A DNA stretch of 64,000 bases from Blastococcus sp. CT_GayMR16. GTDB taxonomy: Bacteria > Actinomycetota > Actinomycetes > Mycobacteriales > Geodermatophilaceae. Positions 36,949 through 47,145 of the stretch are shown here, piece after piece; positions within the stretch are counted from its first letter, which is position 1; every line of letters begins with the position of its first letter. The notes under the pieces are model-generated. The model was not told the DNA's origin, did not search any database, and saw nothing but the letters and a program-made list of their open reading frames with translations. The stretch spans positions 97,969 through 161,968 of the forward strand of contig NZ_SPQK01000007.1 in the NCBI RefSeq assembly GCF_004570875.1. Reading direction: 5' to 3'. The position numbers were made by a program, and so were the translations under genes.

Positions 36949-37901
36949 TGGGCGCGGACGACCTCCGGGTGGTCGCCTTCGGGGGCGGCCACGGTCTCGC
37001 GGCTGCGCTCGCCGCCTGGCGCCGGATCACTCCGGACCTCACCGCGGTGGTCACCGTCGCCGACGACGGCGGCTCCTCCGGGCGCATCCGGCGTGAGATG
37101 CCCGTCCTGCCGCCCGGCGACCTCCGGATGGCCCTGGCCGCCCTGGCGGGCGACGGGGAGCGCTCGCAGGAACTGGCGGCCCTCCTGCAGCACCGCCTCG
37201 GCGGCACCGGCGTCCTCGCCGGGCACCCCGTCGGCAACCTGATGCTGACCGGGCTGGCCGAGATGCACGACGGCGACACCGTCCGCGCCCTCGACGAGGT
37301 CGCCGAGCTGCTCGACTGCTGCGGCCGGGTGCTGCCGATGGCCGACGTCCCGCTCGACCTCGTGGCCCGCGTCGAGACCGTGGATCCCGACGACCCGGCG
37401 CGGGTCCGCACCATCCGCGGGCAGGTCGCGATCGCCGCGACCCCGGGGCACGTGCGGGAGATCCTCGTCTCTCCGCCGGACCCGCCGGTCAACCCAGCGG
37501 TGCTCGAGGCGATCGCGACGGCGGACGTCGTCTCGCTCGGTCCGGGATCCTGGTACACCTCTGTACTGCCGCACCTGCTCGTGCCGAAGTTGGCCGCCGC
37601 ACTGGCTGCCACGCAGGCCCGGGTGGTCGTGGTACTGAATCTGGAACCGCAGCCAGGGGAGACCGACGGCTTCTCTCCGGAGGAGCATCTGAGCGTGTTG
37701 CAGGCGCATCTGGGCGGAGTGGCGTTGCACACCGTGATCGCTGATGCTGAGTCGGTGGTTGACCGTCGTGGTCTCCTGTCTGCGGTACGCGAGTGCGGCG
37801 CCGAGCTCGTTCTGGCTCCGGTTGCCGAACTCGATGGTTCGCCACGGCACGATCCCGTGCGCCTCTCCGCCGCACTGGCCTCCGTGGTCGGTGCACGCTG
37901 A
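36948..37901 (+). CDS. yvcK: YvcK-family gluconeogenesis/morphogenesis factor
   Basis: This 317-residue protein of the CofD/YvcK fold starts at GTG 36948, one base overlapping the rapZ TAG. Family marks are F-G-G-G-H-G-L, T-V-A-D-D-G-G-S-S-G-R-I-R, L-P-P-G-D-L-R, H-P-V-G-N-L-M-L and S-L-G-P-G-S-W-Y-T-S-V-L-P. In Bacillus and mycobacteria it binds UDP-sugars and links carbon metabolism to cell-wall synthesis. It keeps the classic uvrC-rapZ-yvcK-whiA order. GC falls a little in the last 100 codons, but the frame and motifs continue normally. Confidence 0.95.
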   Translation: MGADDLRVVAFGGGHGLAAALAAWRRITPDLTAVVTVADDGGSSGRIRREMPVLPPGDLRMALAALAGDGERSQELAALLQHRLGGTGVLAGHPVGNLMLTGLAEMHDGDTVRALDEVAELLDCCGRVLPMADVPLDLVARVETVDPDDPARVRTIRGQVAIAATPGHVREILVSPPDPPVNPAVLEAIATADVVSLGPGSWYTSVLPHLLVPKLAAALAATQARVVVVLNLEPQPGETDGFSPEEHLSVLQAHLGGVALHTVIADAESVVDRRGLLSAVRECGAELVLAPVAELDGSPRHDPVRLSAALASVVGAR

Positions 37902-37988
37902 GGGAGTGCGGGTGTCCGATCGGGTATCGGAACTGACGACAGCTTTCGATCCTGGGCGGTCGGTACGAGGGGGAAGGGGACGCCGCAC

Positions 37989-38969
37989 ATGGCGATGACC
38001 GCAATGGTCAAGGACGAGCTCTCACGCGTGGAGTGCACGAAGACCTCCGAGCGCAAGGCGGAGGTCACGGCGCTGCTGCGCTTCTCCGGCGGCTTGCACA
38101 TCGTGGGCGGTCGCGTGGTGATCGAGGCCGAGCTGGACACCGGCTCGGTGGCCCGGCGGCTGCGGCGCGACATCAGCGAGGTGTACGGCTACACGAGCGG
38201 TGTGAGCGTGCTCGCCGGCGGCAACATCCGCCGCGGCGTGCGCTATCTGGTCCGGATCGCCAAGCACGGCGAGGGCCTGGCCCGGCAGACCGGGCTGGTC
38301 GACCAGCGCGGACGGCCGGTCCGCGGGCTGCCGCCGTCGGTCGTCTCGGGCAGCATCAACGACGCCGAGGCCGCGTGGCGGGGCGCGTTCCTCGCCCACG
38401 GCTCGCTCACCGAGCCCGGTCGGTCCTCGTCGATGGAGGTCACCTGCCCGGGCCCGGAGGCCGCGATGGCTCTCGTGGGCGCGGCCCGGCGGCTGGGCAT
38501 CCCGGCGAAGGCGCGCGAGGTCCGCGGTGCCGACCGGGTGGTCATCCGGGACGGCGATGCGATCAGCGCGCTGCTGACCCGCATGGGCGCGCACGACGCC
38601 GTCCTGGCCTGGGAGGAGCGGCGCATGCGCCGCGAGGTCCGGGCCACCGCGAACCGGCTCGCCAACTTCGACGACGCGAACCTGCGCCGGTCCGCCCGCG
38701 CGGCCGTGGCGGCCAGCGCCCGGGTGGAGCGTGCGCTGGAGATCCTCGCGAACGACGCTCCCGAGCACCTGCTGGTGGCCGGCCGGCTGCGGCTGGAGTT
38801 CGGGCAGGCCTCTCTGGAGGAGCTCGGTCAGCGCGCCGATCCGCCGATGACCAAGGACGCCGTCGCCGGCCGCATACGGCGACTCCTGGCCATGGCCGAC
38901 AAGCGCGCCAAGGACCTCGGCATCCCGGACACGGAGTCCGTCGTCACCGACGACATGCTGGCGCAGTAG
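37989..38969 (+). CDS. whiA: WhiA sporulation/division transcription factor
   Basis: The 326-residue protein has two LAGLIDADG-like halves ([12 protein letters not shown] near 25 and [15 protein letters not shown] near 127). A C-terminal helix-turn-helix holds [14 protein letters not shown] and A-V-A-G-R-I-R-R-L. WhiA is a DNA-binding activator that, with WhiB, controls division and sporulation genes in actinobacteria. It has no homing nuclease activity despite the fold. A strong purine run GAGGGGGAAGGGGA precedes the start. After the TAG stop comes a dispersed repeat with a long hairpin. Confidence 0.96.
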   Translation: MAMTAMVKDELSRVECTKTSERKAEVTALLRFSGGLHIVGGRVVIEAELDTGSVARRLRRDISEVYGYTSGVSVLAGGNIRRGVRYLVRIAKHGEGLARQTGLVDQRGRPVRGLPPSVVSGSINDAEAAWRGAFLAHGSLTEPGRSSSMEVTCPGPEAAMALVGAARRLGIPAKAREVRGADRVVIRDGDAISALLTRMGAHDAVLAWEERRMRREVRATANRLANFDDANLRRSARAAVAASARVERALEILANDAPEHLLVAGRLRLEFGQASLEELGQRADPPMTKDAVAGRIRRLLAMADKRAKDLGIPDTESVVTDDMLAQ

Positions 38970-40127
<1,158 letters not shown>

Positions 40128-40128
<1 letters not shown>

Positions 40129-41327
40129 TGCGTTCGGTAGACGACCTCCTCGCCGAGGGCGTCTCGGGTCGGCGCGTCCTGCTGCGCGCCGACCTGAACG
40201 TCCCGTTGGATCTGTCGACGCGATCGCCAGTCATCTCGGATGACGGTCGGATCACGGCCAGCCTGCCTACGCTGCAGGCGCTGCGCGACGCCGGTGCCCG
40301 CGTGATCGTGGCCGCCCACCTCGGCCGCCCGAAGGGTGCGCCCGACCCGCAGTTCTCCCTCGCCCCGGTGGCTGCGCGGCTGTCCGAGCTGCTCGGTGTG
40401 CCCGTGGCGCTCGCGGCGGACGTCGCGGGCGAGGACGCCACGGCCAAGGCCGGGGCGCTGGGCGACGGCGACGTCCTCCTGCTGGAGAACGTCCGGTTCG
40501 AGGCCGCCGAGACCTCGAAGGACGACGCGGCCCGGGGGGAGCTCGCCGATCGGCTGGCCGCCCTCGCCGACGTCTACGTGGACGACGCGTTCGGGGCCGT
40601 GCACCGCAAGCACGCGTCGGTGTTCGACGTGGCCGAGCGCCTGCCGCACTACGCGGGCCGGCTGGTCGCCCGCGAGCTCGAGGTGCTCACCCGCCTGACC
40701 GCCGACCCCGAGCGCCCCTACGTCGTCGTCCTCGGGGGCTCGAAGGTCAGCGACAAGCTGGCGGTCATCGAGGCGCTGCTGCCCAAGGTCGACCGCCTCC
40801 TGATCGGTGGCGGGATGTGCTTCACGTTCCTCGCCGCCCAGGACCACGGCGTGGGCAGCTCGCTGCTGGAGGCCGACCAGGTCGACACCTGCCGCCGGCT
40901 GCTCACCGAGGCCGGCGACAAGATCGTGCTGCCGGTCGACGTGGTGTGCGCCGACAGGTTCGCCGCCGACGCCGAGGTCAGCGTGACGCCGGCCGACGCG
41001 GTCCCGGACGACCTCATGGGCCTGGACGTCGGTCCCCTGACGGTCGACCTGTTCACCGCGGACCTCGCCGACGCCCGCACCGTCTTCTGGAACGGTCCGA
41101 TGGGCGTCTTCGAGCTGGCCCCGTTCCAGGCCGGCACCCGCGGTGTCGCCGAGGCGGTCGGGACCGTCGACGGTCTCTCCGTCGTCGGCGGTGGGGACTC
41201 CGCCGCCGCCGTCCGGCAGCTCGGCCTCGACGAGGCGTCCTACGGCCACATCAGCACCGGCGGCGGCGCGTCGCTGGAGTACCTCGAGGGCCGGGAACTC
41301 CCCGGCCTCGCGGTCCTCGCCGACTGA
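40128..41327 (+). CDS. pgk: Phosphoglycerate kinase
   Basis: This 399-residue kinase makes ATP from 1,3-bisphosphoglycerate. Visible motifs are [31 protein letters not shown], the hinge [19 protein letters not shown] and G-G-G-D-S-A-A-A. All substrate-binding Arg and Lys positions I can place are present. It overlaps the gap stop by one base, with translational coupling likely; tpiA follows after 29 bases. Confidence 0.96.
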
Positions 41328-41356
41328 CCACCAGCCGACCGATCAGAGGACCGAGA

Positions 41357-42172
41357 ATGGCTCGCAAGGACCGCACGCCGGCGAAGCGGGAGGGCCGCCG
41401 CCCGCTGATCGCCGGCAACTGGAAGATGAACATGACGCACCTGGAGGCCATCGGCCTGGTGCAGAAGCTCGCGTTCACCATCCCCGCGCGGGTGCTCGAC
41501 GACGTGCAGGTCGTCGTGCTGCCTCCCTTCACCGCGCTGCGCAGCGTCCAGACGCTGGTCACCGGTGACAAGCTCGACGTCGGTTACGGCGCCCAGGACC
41601 TCTCCGTCCAGGACTCGGGCGCCTACACCGGCGAGGTCAGCGGCGGGATGCTCGCCGCGCTGGCCTGCCAGTTCGTCACCGTCGGCCACTCCGAGCGGCG
41701 GGCGATGCACGCCGAGGACGACGCCGTCGTGGCCGCCAAGGCGCAGGCGGCGCTGCGGCACGGGCTCGCTCCGATCGTGTGCGTCGGCGAGGGGCTGGAG
41801 ACCCGGCAGGCCGGGGGGCACGTCACTTACTGCACCGACCAGCTCGACGCGTCGCTGGAGGGCTTGACCGCCGAGCAGATGGCCGCAGGCGTGGTCGTCG
41901 CCTACGAGCCCGTCTGGGCCATCGGTACCGGCGAGGTGGCCACCCCCGAGGATGCGCAGGAGGTCTGCGGGGCACTCCGGGCGCGGCTCGCCGAGCGGTT
42001 CGGCCCGGAGACGGCCGCAACCGTCCGTATCCTCTACGGAGGGTCGGTGAAGGCCGCGAGCACGGCCGGGATCATGGCCGGGCCGGACATCGACGGTGCA
42101 CTCGTCGGCGGCGCCAGCCTGGACGCCGACGAGTTCGCGCAGATCTGTCAGAACGCCGCCGGCGGCAGCTGA
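41357..42172 (+). CDS. tpiA: Triose-phosphate isomerase
   Basis: A 271-residue TIM-barrel enzyme interconverting dihydroxyacetone phosphate and glyceraldehyde 3-phosphate. Catalytic residues sit in G-N-W-K-M-N (Asn and Lys), V-G-H-S-E-R-R (His) and [11 protein letters not shown] (Glu), and the phosphate loop is Y-G-G-S-V. The ATG at 41357 has AGAGGA upstream; the first 18 residues are a basic extension ([12 protein letters not shown]) compared with shorter orthologues. It completes the gap-pgk-tpiA set. Confidence 0.96.
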   Translation: MARKDRTPAKREGRRPLIAGNWKMNMTHLEAIGLVQKLAFTIPARVLDDVQVVVLPPFTALRSVQTLVTGDKLDVGYGAQDLSVQDSGAYTGEVSGGMLAALACQFVTVGHSERRAMHAEDDAVVAAKAQAALRHGLAPIVCVGEGLETRQAGGHVTYCTDQLDASLEGLTAEQMAAGVVVAYEPVWAIGTGEVATPEDAQEVCGALRARLAERFGPETAATVRILYGGSVKAASTAGIMAGPDIDGALVGGASLDADEFAQICQNAAGGS

Positions 42173-42220
42173 GCCCCACTGCCGCCGCCGGCCGACACGG
42201 GTGGGGGCGGGCAGCAGGAC

Positions 42221-44005
42221 GTGGAGAACACCACGCTGGAACGTGTGGCGAGCCGGCTCCCCGCATGGGCCCGGGGCTGGTCACGCCGGCGCATCCTCGC
42301 GGTCGCGGCGGTCGTCGTCCTCGTCGTGGTCTTCGCGGTCAGCTGCGGGGGTGGCGCGGACGGCCGGGCCGACGTCCCCGTGGTCGAGGGCAGCGCCGAC
42401 GCCGGGGTGAACGGCGTCCGGGCACCCTCGGGCCGCACCGGCGGCGCCCTGCGGGTCGTCTCCGCCGAGATCGACAGCCTGGACCCCCAGCGCTCCTACC
42501 TGCCCGGCGTCTGGAACCTGATGCGGCTCTACGCCCGCACCCTGGTCACGTACAGCTCCGAGCCCGGGCACACCGACGAACTGGTGCCCGACCTGGCCAC
42601 CGACCTCGGCACGCCGTCCGAGGACGGTCTGAGCTGGACCTTCACGCTCCGCGAGGGCGTGCGGTTCGAGAACGGCCGGGCCATCAGGTCCCAGGACGTG
42701 AAGTACGGCATCGAGCGGTCGTTCGCCTCCGACGTCATCGTCGGGGGCCCGACCTACGTGGTGGACCTCTTCGACGATCCCGGCAACCAGTACGCCGGCC
42801 CGTACCAGGACGAGTCGCCCGAGCGCCTGGGCCTGCCGACCGTGGAGACCCCCGACGAGCGCACGATCATCTTCCGGCTCCGGGCGCCCCAGCCCGACCT
42901 GCCGTTCGTCATGGCGCTGCCCTCCAGCAGCCCCGTGCCGATCGAGGCCGACAGCGGCGCGGGCTACGGCAGCGACCCGGTGTCCTCGGGCCCCTACGCG
43001 GTCACGTCCGTCGACCCCGCGACCGGCATCCTGCTCGACCGGAACCCGCAGTGGGACCCGGCCACCGACGACGTCCGCAACGCACTGCCGGACCAGGTCA
43101 TCGTCCGGACCGGGCTGTCCGGGGTCGAGCGGGACCAGGCGCTGCTGGCCGGGTCCGCCGACCTCGACATTACCGGCACCGGCGTCCAGGCCCTGACCAC
43201 GGCACGGCTGGCCGAGGACGAGGAGAACCCGGTACGCGACCGGGTGGACGACGTCACGACGGGCGCCGTCCGGCTGCTCGCCCTGCCGACGGACGTCGCC
43301 CCGATGGACAATCCCGACTGCCGGGCCGCGGTCGCCGCGGTGATCGACCGGCGGGACGTGCAGGAGAAGCTCGGGGGAGCGGTCAACGTCGTGCGCCGCT
43401 CCCAGCTGTGGCCTCGCGGTCTCCCCGGTGGTCCGGAGGACCGCGATCCACGCGCCGACCTCGACGCCGCGCGGGCCTCCCTCGAGGCCTGCGGGATGCC
43501 CGACGGGTTCGCCACGGTGCTCGCCGTCGCCGACACGCCCACCGGGGTCGACGTCGCCGAGGAGGTCTCCGCGGAGCTCCGCGAGGTCGGCATCGAGGCC
43601 GAGGTGCGGCCGCTGAGCGCGAGCTCCTTCTACGCCACGGACGTCGGCAGCCCCGGCAACGTCACGGCCAACGGGTACGGCATCGTGCTGGCGACCTGGA
43701 CAGCGGACTTCCCGACGCCCGCGTCGTTCCTCGCGCCCCTCGTCGACAGCCGCAGCATCCGCTCCGTCGGCAACACGAACTACGCCCGGCTCGCCGACCC
43801 CGCGGTCGATGCACTCATCGACCAGGCCCGGGCGGCCGGCGGCCCGGACGCGTGGCGCGAGGTGGCCGGCACCGTGTCCGCCGCGTCGGTGTACGTGCCG
43901 CTGGCCGAGACGCGCATCCAGCTGCTGGCGGGACAGCGGCTGCGCAACGGCGTCGTGATGCAGCCCTACAGCGGGCACGACCTCGCCACCGCCGGGGTGC
44001 GCTGA
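42221..44005 (+). CDS. Orphan peptide/solute-binding lipoprotein (SBP family 5)
   Basis: The 594-residue protein has a hydrophobic segment (about 25-40) and a lipobox F-A-V-S-C-G-G-G, so it should be a lipid-anchored extracellular binding protein. The mature part fits family 5 (OppA/DppA-type) with L-R-V-V-S-A-E-I-D-S-L-D-P-Q, G-L-S-W-T-F-T-L-R-E-G-V-R-F, A-I-R-S-Q-D-V-K-Y-G-I-E-R-S, and S-S-G-P-Y-A-V-T-S near 260. It binds an oligopeptide or similar ligand. No permease or ATPase gene is adjacent; it sits alone between tpiA and secG. The GTG at 42221 has an AGGACGT-type site upstream. Confidence 0.88.
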   Translation: MENTTLERVASRLPAWARGWSRRRILAVAAVVVLVVVFAVSCGGGADGRADVPVVEGSADAGVNGVRAPSGRTGGALRVVSAEIDSLDPQRSYLPGVWNLMRLYARTLVTYSSEPGHTDELVPDLATDLGTPSEDGLSWTFTLREGVRFENGRAIRSQDVKYGIERSFASDVIVGGPTYVVDLFDDPGNQYAGPYQDESPERLGLPTVETPDERTIIFRLRAPQPDLPFVMALPSSSPVPIEADSGAGYGSDPVSSGPYAVTSVDPATGILLDRNPQWDPATDDVRNALPDQVIVRTGLSGVERDQALLAGSADLDITGTGVQALTTARLAEDEENPVRDRVDDVTTGAVRLLALPTDVAPMDNPDCRAAVAAVIDRRDVQEKLGGAVNVVRRSQLWPRGLPGGPEDRDPRADLDAARASLEACGMPDGFATVLAVADTPTGVDVAEEVSAELREVGIEAEVRPLSASSFYATDVGSPGNVTANGYGIVLATWTADFPTPASFLAPLVDSRSIRSVGNTNYARLADPAVDALIDQARAAGGPDAWREVAGTVSAASVYVPLAETRIQLLAGQRLRNGVVMQPYSGHDLATAGVR

Positions 44006-44155
44006 CAGCCCCGCGAGCATCGCAGTGAGCGCCGGCGAGCGAGGAGCGGACCGGGGCGCGGAGGCGCACTGACGGAAGAGTGCGCTGACCCTTTCGGTTA
44101 GGCTCGGGGGCAAGAGCCCGGTGCGTGCCGCCGGCAGCCCAACGCAGGAGAAGTG

Positions 44156-44392
44156 ATGATCGAGCTCGTCCTCAACGTGGTGCTGGTGCTCACCAGCGCC
44201 CTCCTCATCGTGCTGATCCTGCTGCACCGGGGGAAGGGTGGCGGTCTGTCCTCCATGTTCGGTGGCGCGGTCTCCTCCTCCCTGGCCGGCTCCTCGGTCG
44301 TCGAGAAGAACCTGAACCGGCTGACGGTCTTCTGCGCGATCGTCTGGGCCGTCTGCATCGTCGGGCTGGGGATCCTGCTCAAGGTCAACTGA
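44156..44392 (+). CDS. secG: SecG preprotein translocase subunit
   Basis: This 78-residue protein has two membrane helices (about 5-22 and 56-75) joined by a Gly/Ser-rich loop with H-R-G-K-G-G-G-L-S-S-M-F-G-G and V-V-E-K-N-L-N-R-L-T. It is the small SecYEG subunit that aids protein export. The ATG at 44156 is preferred, with AGGAG at 44146-44150; the adjacent GTG at 44153 is an alternative. Location after tpiA is conserved in actinobacteria, although here an extra lipoprotein gene intervenes. Confidence 0.95.
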   Translation: MIELVLNVVLVLTSALLIVLILLHRGKGGGLSSMFGGAVSSSLAGSSVVEKNLNRLTVFCAIVWAVCIVGLGILLKVN

Positions 44393-44545
44393 GAAGGGGC
44401 CGCCCCTCCCGGCCACCGGTTTGCGAAACACGACTGGCCGCAATCCGCGCGAAAACGTGACCGGAGATCGCACGTCCAGGCTCTAGACTGCCCGCGCGGC
44501 CGTGAGTCAGTTGCCGCACGACCTGGACTCGATCAGGGGGCGCTC

Positions 44546-44887
44546 GTGGCTGGTGGCAACGCGATTCGGGGCACCCGGGTCGGAGCAGGTCCGATGGGTG
44601 AGGCCGAGCGCGGCGAAGCTGCGCCCCGCAACCGCATCCCCTTCTGGTGCGCGAACCGGCACGAGACGCGGGTCGCCTTCGCCAGTGACGCGGACATCCC
44701 CGAGTTCTGGGACTGCCCCCGCTGCGGGCTCCCCGCCGGGCAGGACGAGCAGAACCCGCCCGCGGCACCGCGGAACGAGCCGTACAAGACCCACCTGGCC
44801 TACGTCCGGGAGCGGCGCAGCGACGCCGACGGTGACGCACTGCTGGAAGAGGCGCTCACCCGGCTGCACCAGCGTCGCGGCGCCTGA
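44546..44887 (+). CDS. rbpA: RbpA RNA polymerase-binding protein
   Basis: A 113-residue actinobacterial factor that binds RNA polymerase and the principal sigma factor and helps open promoters. It shows the core I-P-F-W-C-A-N-R-H-E-T and the C-P-R-C-G-L-P-A-G zinc pair; together these give the C-x-H and C-x2-C ligands. The sigma-interacting tail is Y-K-T-H-L-A-Y-V-R-E-R-R. The GTG at 44546 has AGGGGG just upstream. TAGACT at 44484-44489 may be a -10 box, though no good -35 box is visible. A strong terminator hairpin follows. Confidence 0.95.
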   Translation: MAGGNAIRGTRVGAGPMGEAERGEAAPRNRIPFWCANRHETRVAFASDADIPEFWDCPRCGLPAGQDEQNPPAAPRNEPYKTHLAYVRERRSDADGDALLEEALTRLHQRRGA

Positions 44888-44901
44888 CCCCACCCGCTGT
44901 C

Positions 44902-44932
44902 GACCCGGCCGGCTCCTGACCCCGGCCGGGTC
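44902..44932. terminator. Bidirectional terminator hairpin between rbpA and the 82-residue gene
   Basis: GACCCGGCCGG at 44902-44912 and CCGGCCGGGTC at 44922-44932 form an 11-base perfect stem with a nine-base loop. It sits between two convergent genes and can serve both. Confidence 0.85.
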
Positions 44933-44950
44933 TGATCGTCCTGGTCAGGA

Positions 44951-45199
44951 TCACGTCTGGCGCGGCGGGACGACCGGGCCCCGCGAGCGCCAGCTGGCCG
45001 TCGCCACGTCCCAGTACTCCGACCGCGGACGGGCGCCGCGCGAGTAGTGCCACGGCTCCGGCCACGGGAACTCACCGACCGGCGCCGGCTCGGCTGCCTG
45101 TCCGGCGGGCGCCTCCGGTTCGAGGGCGTCGTCCCGGGGCGGGCGCGGCTGTGGGATGGACGTCGTCCGCTGGGCGCTGCGGGTGTCGTGAACGGTCAT
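44951..45199 (-). CDS. Small hypothetical protein
   Basis: The 82-residue frame begins M-T-V-H-D-T-R-S and is Pro/Ala/Glu-rich to about residue 45. It then has an aromatic-rich tail F-P-W-P-E-P-W-H-Y-S-R-G and S-E-Y-W-D-V-A-T-A-S-W-R. I know no family for it. The ATG at 45199 has AGGAG a little upstream. It stands just past the pgl terminator, convergent with rbpA. Coding is likely from the purine site and the Trp/Tyr-rich end, but not certain. Confidence 0.5.
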   Translation of the reverse strand: MTVHDTRSAQRTTSIPQPRPPRDDALEPEAPAGQAAEPAPVGEFPWPEPWHYSRGARPRSEYWDVATASWRSRGPVVPPRQT

Positions 45200-45222
45200 C
45201 GGAGGGCTCCTGCCTGATCGGA

Positions 45223-45254
45223 CTCCTGAGTACGAGCTCGCTCGCACTCAGGAG
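45223..45254 (-). terminator. Terminator hairpin after pgl
   Basis: CTCCTGAGT at 45223-45231 pairs perfectly with ACTCAGGAG at 45246-45254 around a 14-base loop. It lies 28 bases beyond the pgl stop on the minus strand and should end the pentose-phosphate operon transcript. Confidence 0.75.
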
Positions 45255-45282
45255 AGACCCCGCCGTCCACAGCGGATACGGC

Positions 45283-46053
45283 TCAGGCCGGGCGACCGGG
45301 AAGTTCTGCTGCCGCGGCGGCATCCAGCAACCACCGGGTGGCCCGGACCCCGTGCACCCCCGCCGCGGGGAGCTGCGCCGGGTCCGTGCCGGACAGCGCC
45401 TGCGCCACGGCTGGCGCCTTCGCCGCGCCCCCGACGAGCAGCCAGACCTCCTCGGCCGCGTTGATCGCGGCGAACCCCAGGCTGACGCGGGTCGGCGGCG
45501 GCTTGGGGCAGTCACGGACGGCCAGCACGGTCCGCTCGTCCGCCACGGCCGGGGAGTCCGGGAAGATCGACGCCACGTGCCCCTCCGGGCCCATCCCGAG
45601 GAGCAGCAGGTCCAGCCGGGGGACCGGTCGGCCGTCGGGTGCCGCGGCCGCCAGCTCCCCGGCGTACCAGGCGGCGGCGTCCTCGGGCTCGGCGAACTCT
45701 CCGTCGGAGGCAGGCATGGCGTGCACTCGCTCGGCCGGCACGCCCACCGCGTCGAGCAGCGCCCGCCGGGCGGCCTTCTCGTTGCGGTCGTCGTCTCCCG
45801 CCGGGACGAAGCGCTCGTCACCCCACCAGACGTCCACCGCCGTCCAGTCGACGCGCTCCCGCACTGGCTCGGCCGCCAGGGCGGCGACGTGCTCGAGGAC
45901 GGCGATCCCGATCCCACCCCCGGTCAGCACGACCGCGGCCGACCCGTGCACGGCCTGGGCCGCGGCCAGCCGGGCGACCATCGCCTCGGCGGCCGCACGG
46001 GCCAGGTGCTCGGCGTCCGGCTCGACGACGACGTCAGGAGTGGGAGCGGTCAC
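45283..46053 (-). CDS. pgl: 6-Phosphogluconolactonase
   Basis: A 256-residue enzyme hydrolysing 6-phosphogluconolactone in the oxidative pentose-phosphate pathway. Family marks are V-V-L-T-G-G-G-I-G-I, V-W-W-G-D-E-R-F-V-P, S-D-G-E-F-A-E-P, L-L-L-G-M-G-P-E-G-H-V-A-S-I-F-P and G-A-A-K-A-P-A-V. The GTG at 46053 overlaps the opcA stop as GTGA. It is the last gene of the tkt-tal-pgi-zwf-opcA-pgl operon. Confidence 0.95.
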   Translation of the reverse strand: MTAPTPDVVVEPDAEHLARAAAEAMVARLAAAQAVHGSAAVVLTGGGIGIAVLEHVAALAAEPVRERVDWTAVDVWWGDERFVPAGDDDRNEKAARRALLDAVGVPAERVHAMPASDGEFAEPEDAAAWYAGELAAAAPDGRPVPRLDLLLLGMGPEGHVASIFPDSPAVADERTVLAVRDCPKPPPTRVSLGFAAINAAEEVWLLVGGAAKAPAVAQALSGTDPAQLPAAGVHGVRATRWLLDAAAAAELPGRPA

Positions 46054-47099
46054 GAGTCGCCGGTCTTCGCGGCGGCGCGCTTCTTCGTCCGCGAGCCGTT
46101 GCCGTTCTCCTCGGCCGGGTCGAACCACACGTGTTCCCGCATCGGGGAACGGTCGGCCAGGTCGCTGACCCCGGTCGCCGATTCCAGTGCGTCGCTGTAG
46201 GGCTCGTCGGGGTCCAACCGCCGCAGCTCCTCGCTGAGCAGGTCCCCGAGCACCCGCTCCGGAAGGGCCACGGCGGCGTCGGGGCGGTACGGCTGGCTGA
46301 TGACCGCCCCACCCTTGCGGTCGGCGTGGATCCGCACCTCTTCCTTCTGGTCCAGGGTGAGGACGACGGACTCGACGCCGCTCTCCCCGGGCTTGCGGGT
46401 GCCTTCTTCGACGGCGACCGGGCAGCCGCACCGGGAGGACAACCAGCCGGCGAGCAACCGCGCTGTCGGGTTGGCCGGATCGCCCTCGACGCGGCCGGCG
46501 GTGACGACGACAGGCTCACCGCGGCGGCCGGAGACGGAGTCGAGGCTGGAGGCGAGGATGGCCCGCCACGCGGTGCTCCGGGTCCAGGCGAGATCGGTGT
46601 CGCCGGGGGCGTAGTCCGCCGCCCGGGTCTTCAGCGCGGCCAGCGGGTCGTCGGCGATCGAGCTGTCGGTGATCCGTCGGTCGGCGAAGACCGCCAGCGC
46701 GTCGGTGGCCAGCCGGTCCGGCGGTGCAGCGTGCCACCAGGCCACGACGGGGGCGTCGGCGGCCAGCAGCGGCAGGACCACGGACTCCGCGTGCAGGCCC
46801 AGGCGGCCGTACATCCGCATGACGACGGCCTCGCCGGGGCCCAGCCGCCCACCGATCAGGACCTCGGCGTCCAGTCGGGGAGCCGGTGCCTCGATCTGCC
46901 GGCGCACGACGAAGAGAAGCCGGCAGGGGTGCATCTCGGCCGCGTGGGTGGCCGCCTCCTCGGCGTCGGACACGCGGCTCTCGTCGGCGACGACGACCAG
47001 GGTGAGGGCGACCCCGGAGAGCACCGCGCCGCCGGTGCGCCGCTGCGCGGCCAGTTCCTTCACCACGGCCGAGCCGGTCGTGTCCCAGAGCGTCGTCAC
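46050..47099 (-). CDS. opcA: OpcA, glucose-6-phosphate dehydrogenase assembly protein
   Basis: The 349-residue OpcA-family protein is needed for G6PDH oligomer formation and redox control in actinobacteria and cyanobacteria. Marks include W-D-T-T-G-S-A-V-V-K-E-L, L-T-L-V-V-V-A-D, H-P-C-R-L-L-F-V, P-V-V-A-W-W-H-A-A-P-P and W-T-R-S-T-A-W-R. The tail is basic (R-T-K-K-R-A-A-A-K). The GTG at 47099 follows zwf by 46 bases. Its stop overlaps pgl. Confidence 0.95.
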   Translation of the reverse strand: MTTLWDTTGSAVVKELAAQRRTGGAVLSGVALTLVVVADESRVSDAEEAATHAAEMHPCRLLFVVRRQIEAPAPRLDAEVLIGGRLGPGEAVVMRMYGRLGLHAESVVLPLLAADAPVVAWWHAAPPDRLATDALAVFADRRITDSSIADDPLAALKTRAADYAPGDTDLAWTRSTAWRAILASSLDSVSGRRGEPVVVTAGRVEGDPANPTARLLAGWLSSRCGCPVAVEEGTRKPGESGVESVVLTLDQKEEVRIHADRKGGAVISQPYRPDAAVALPERVLGDLLSEELRRLDPDEPYSDALESATGVSDLADRSPMREHVWFDPAEENGNGSRTKKRAAAKTGDS

Positions 47100-47145
47100 G
47101 TGGTGTCCTCTGTTCGGATGCGGGAGGGAGTCACGGTCACGCCCG

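Noticed and set aside
41779..44028. 749-codon open frame over tpiA and the binding-protein gene
   Set aside because: Arg/Gly/Ala-rich shadow of two well-supported genes.
44006..44155. Possible promoter TAGGCT at 44099 before secG
   Set aside because: The -10-like box is good, but no -35-like sequence lies at a suitable distance, so it is not listed as a feature.
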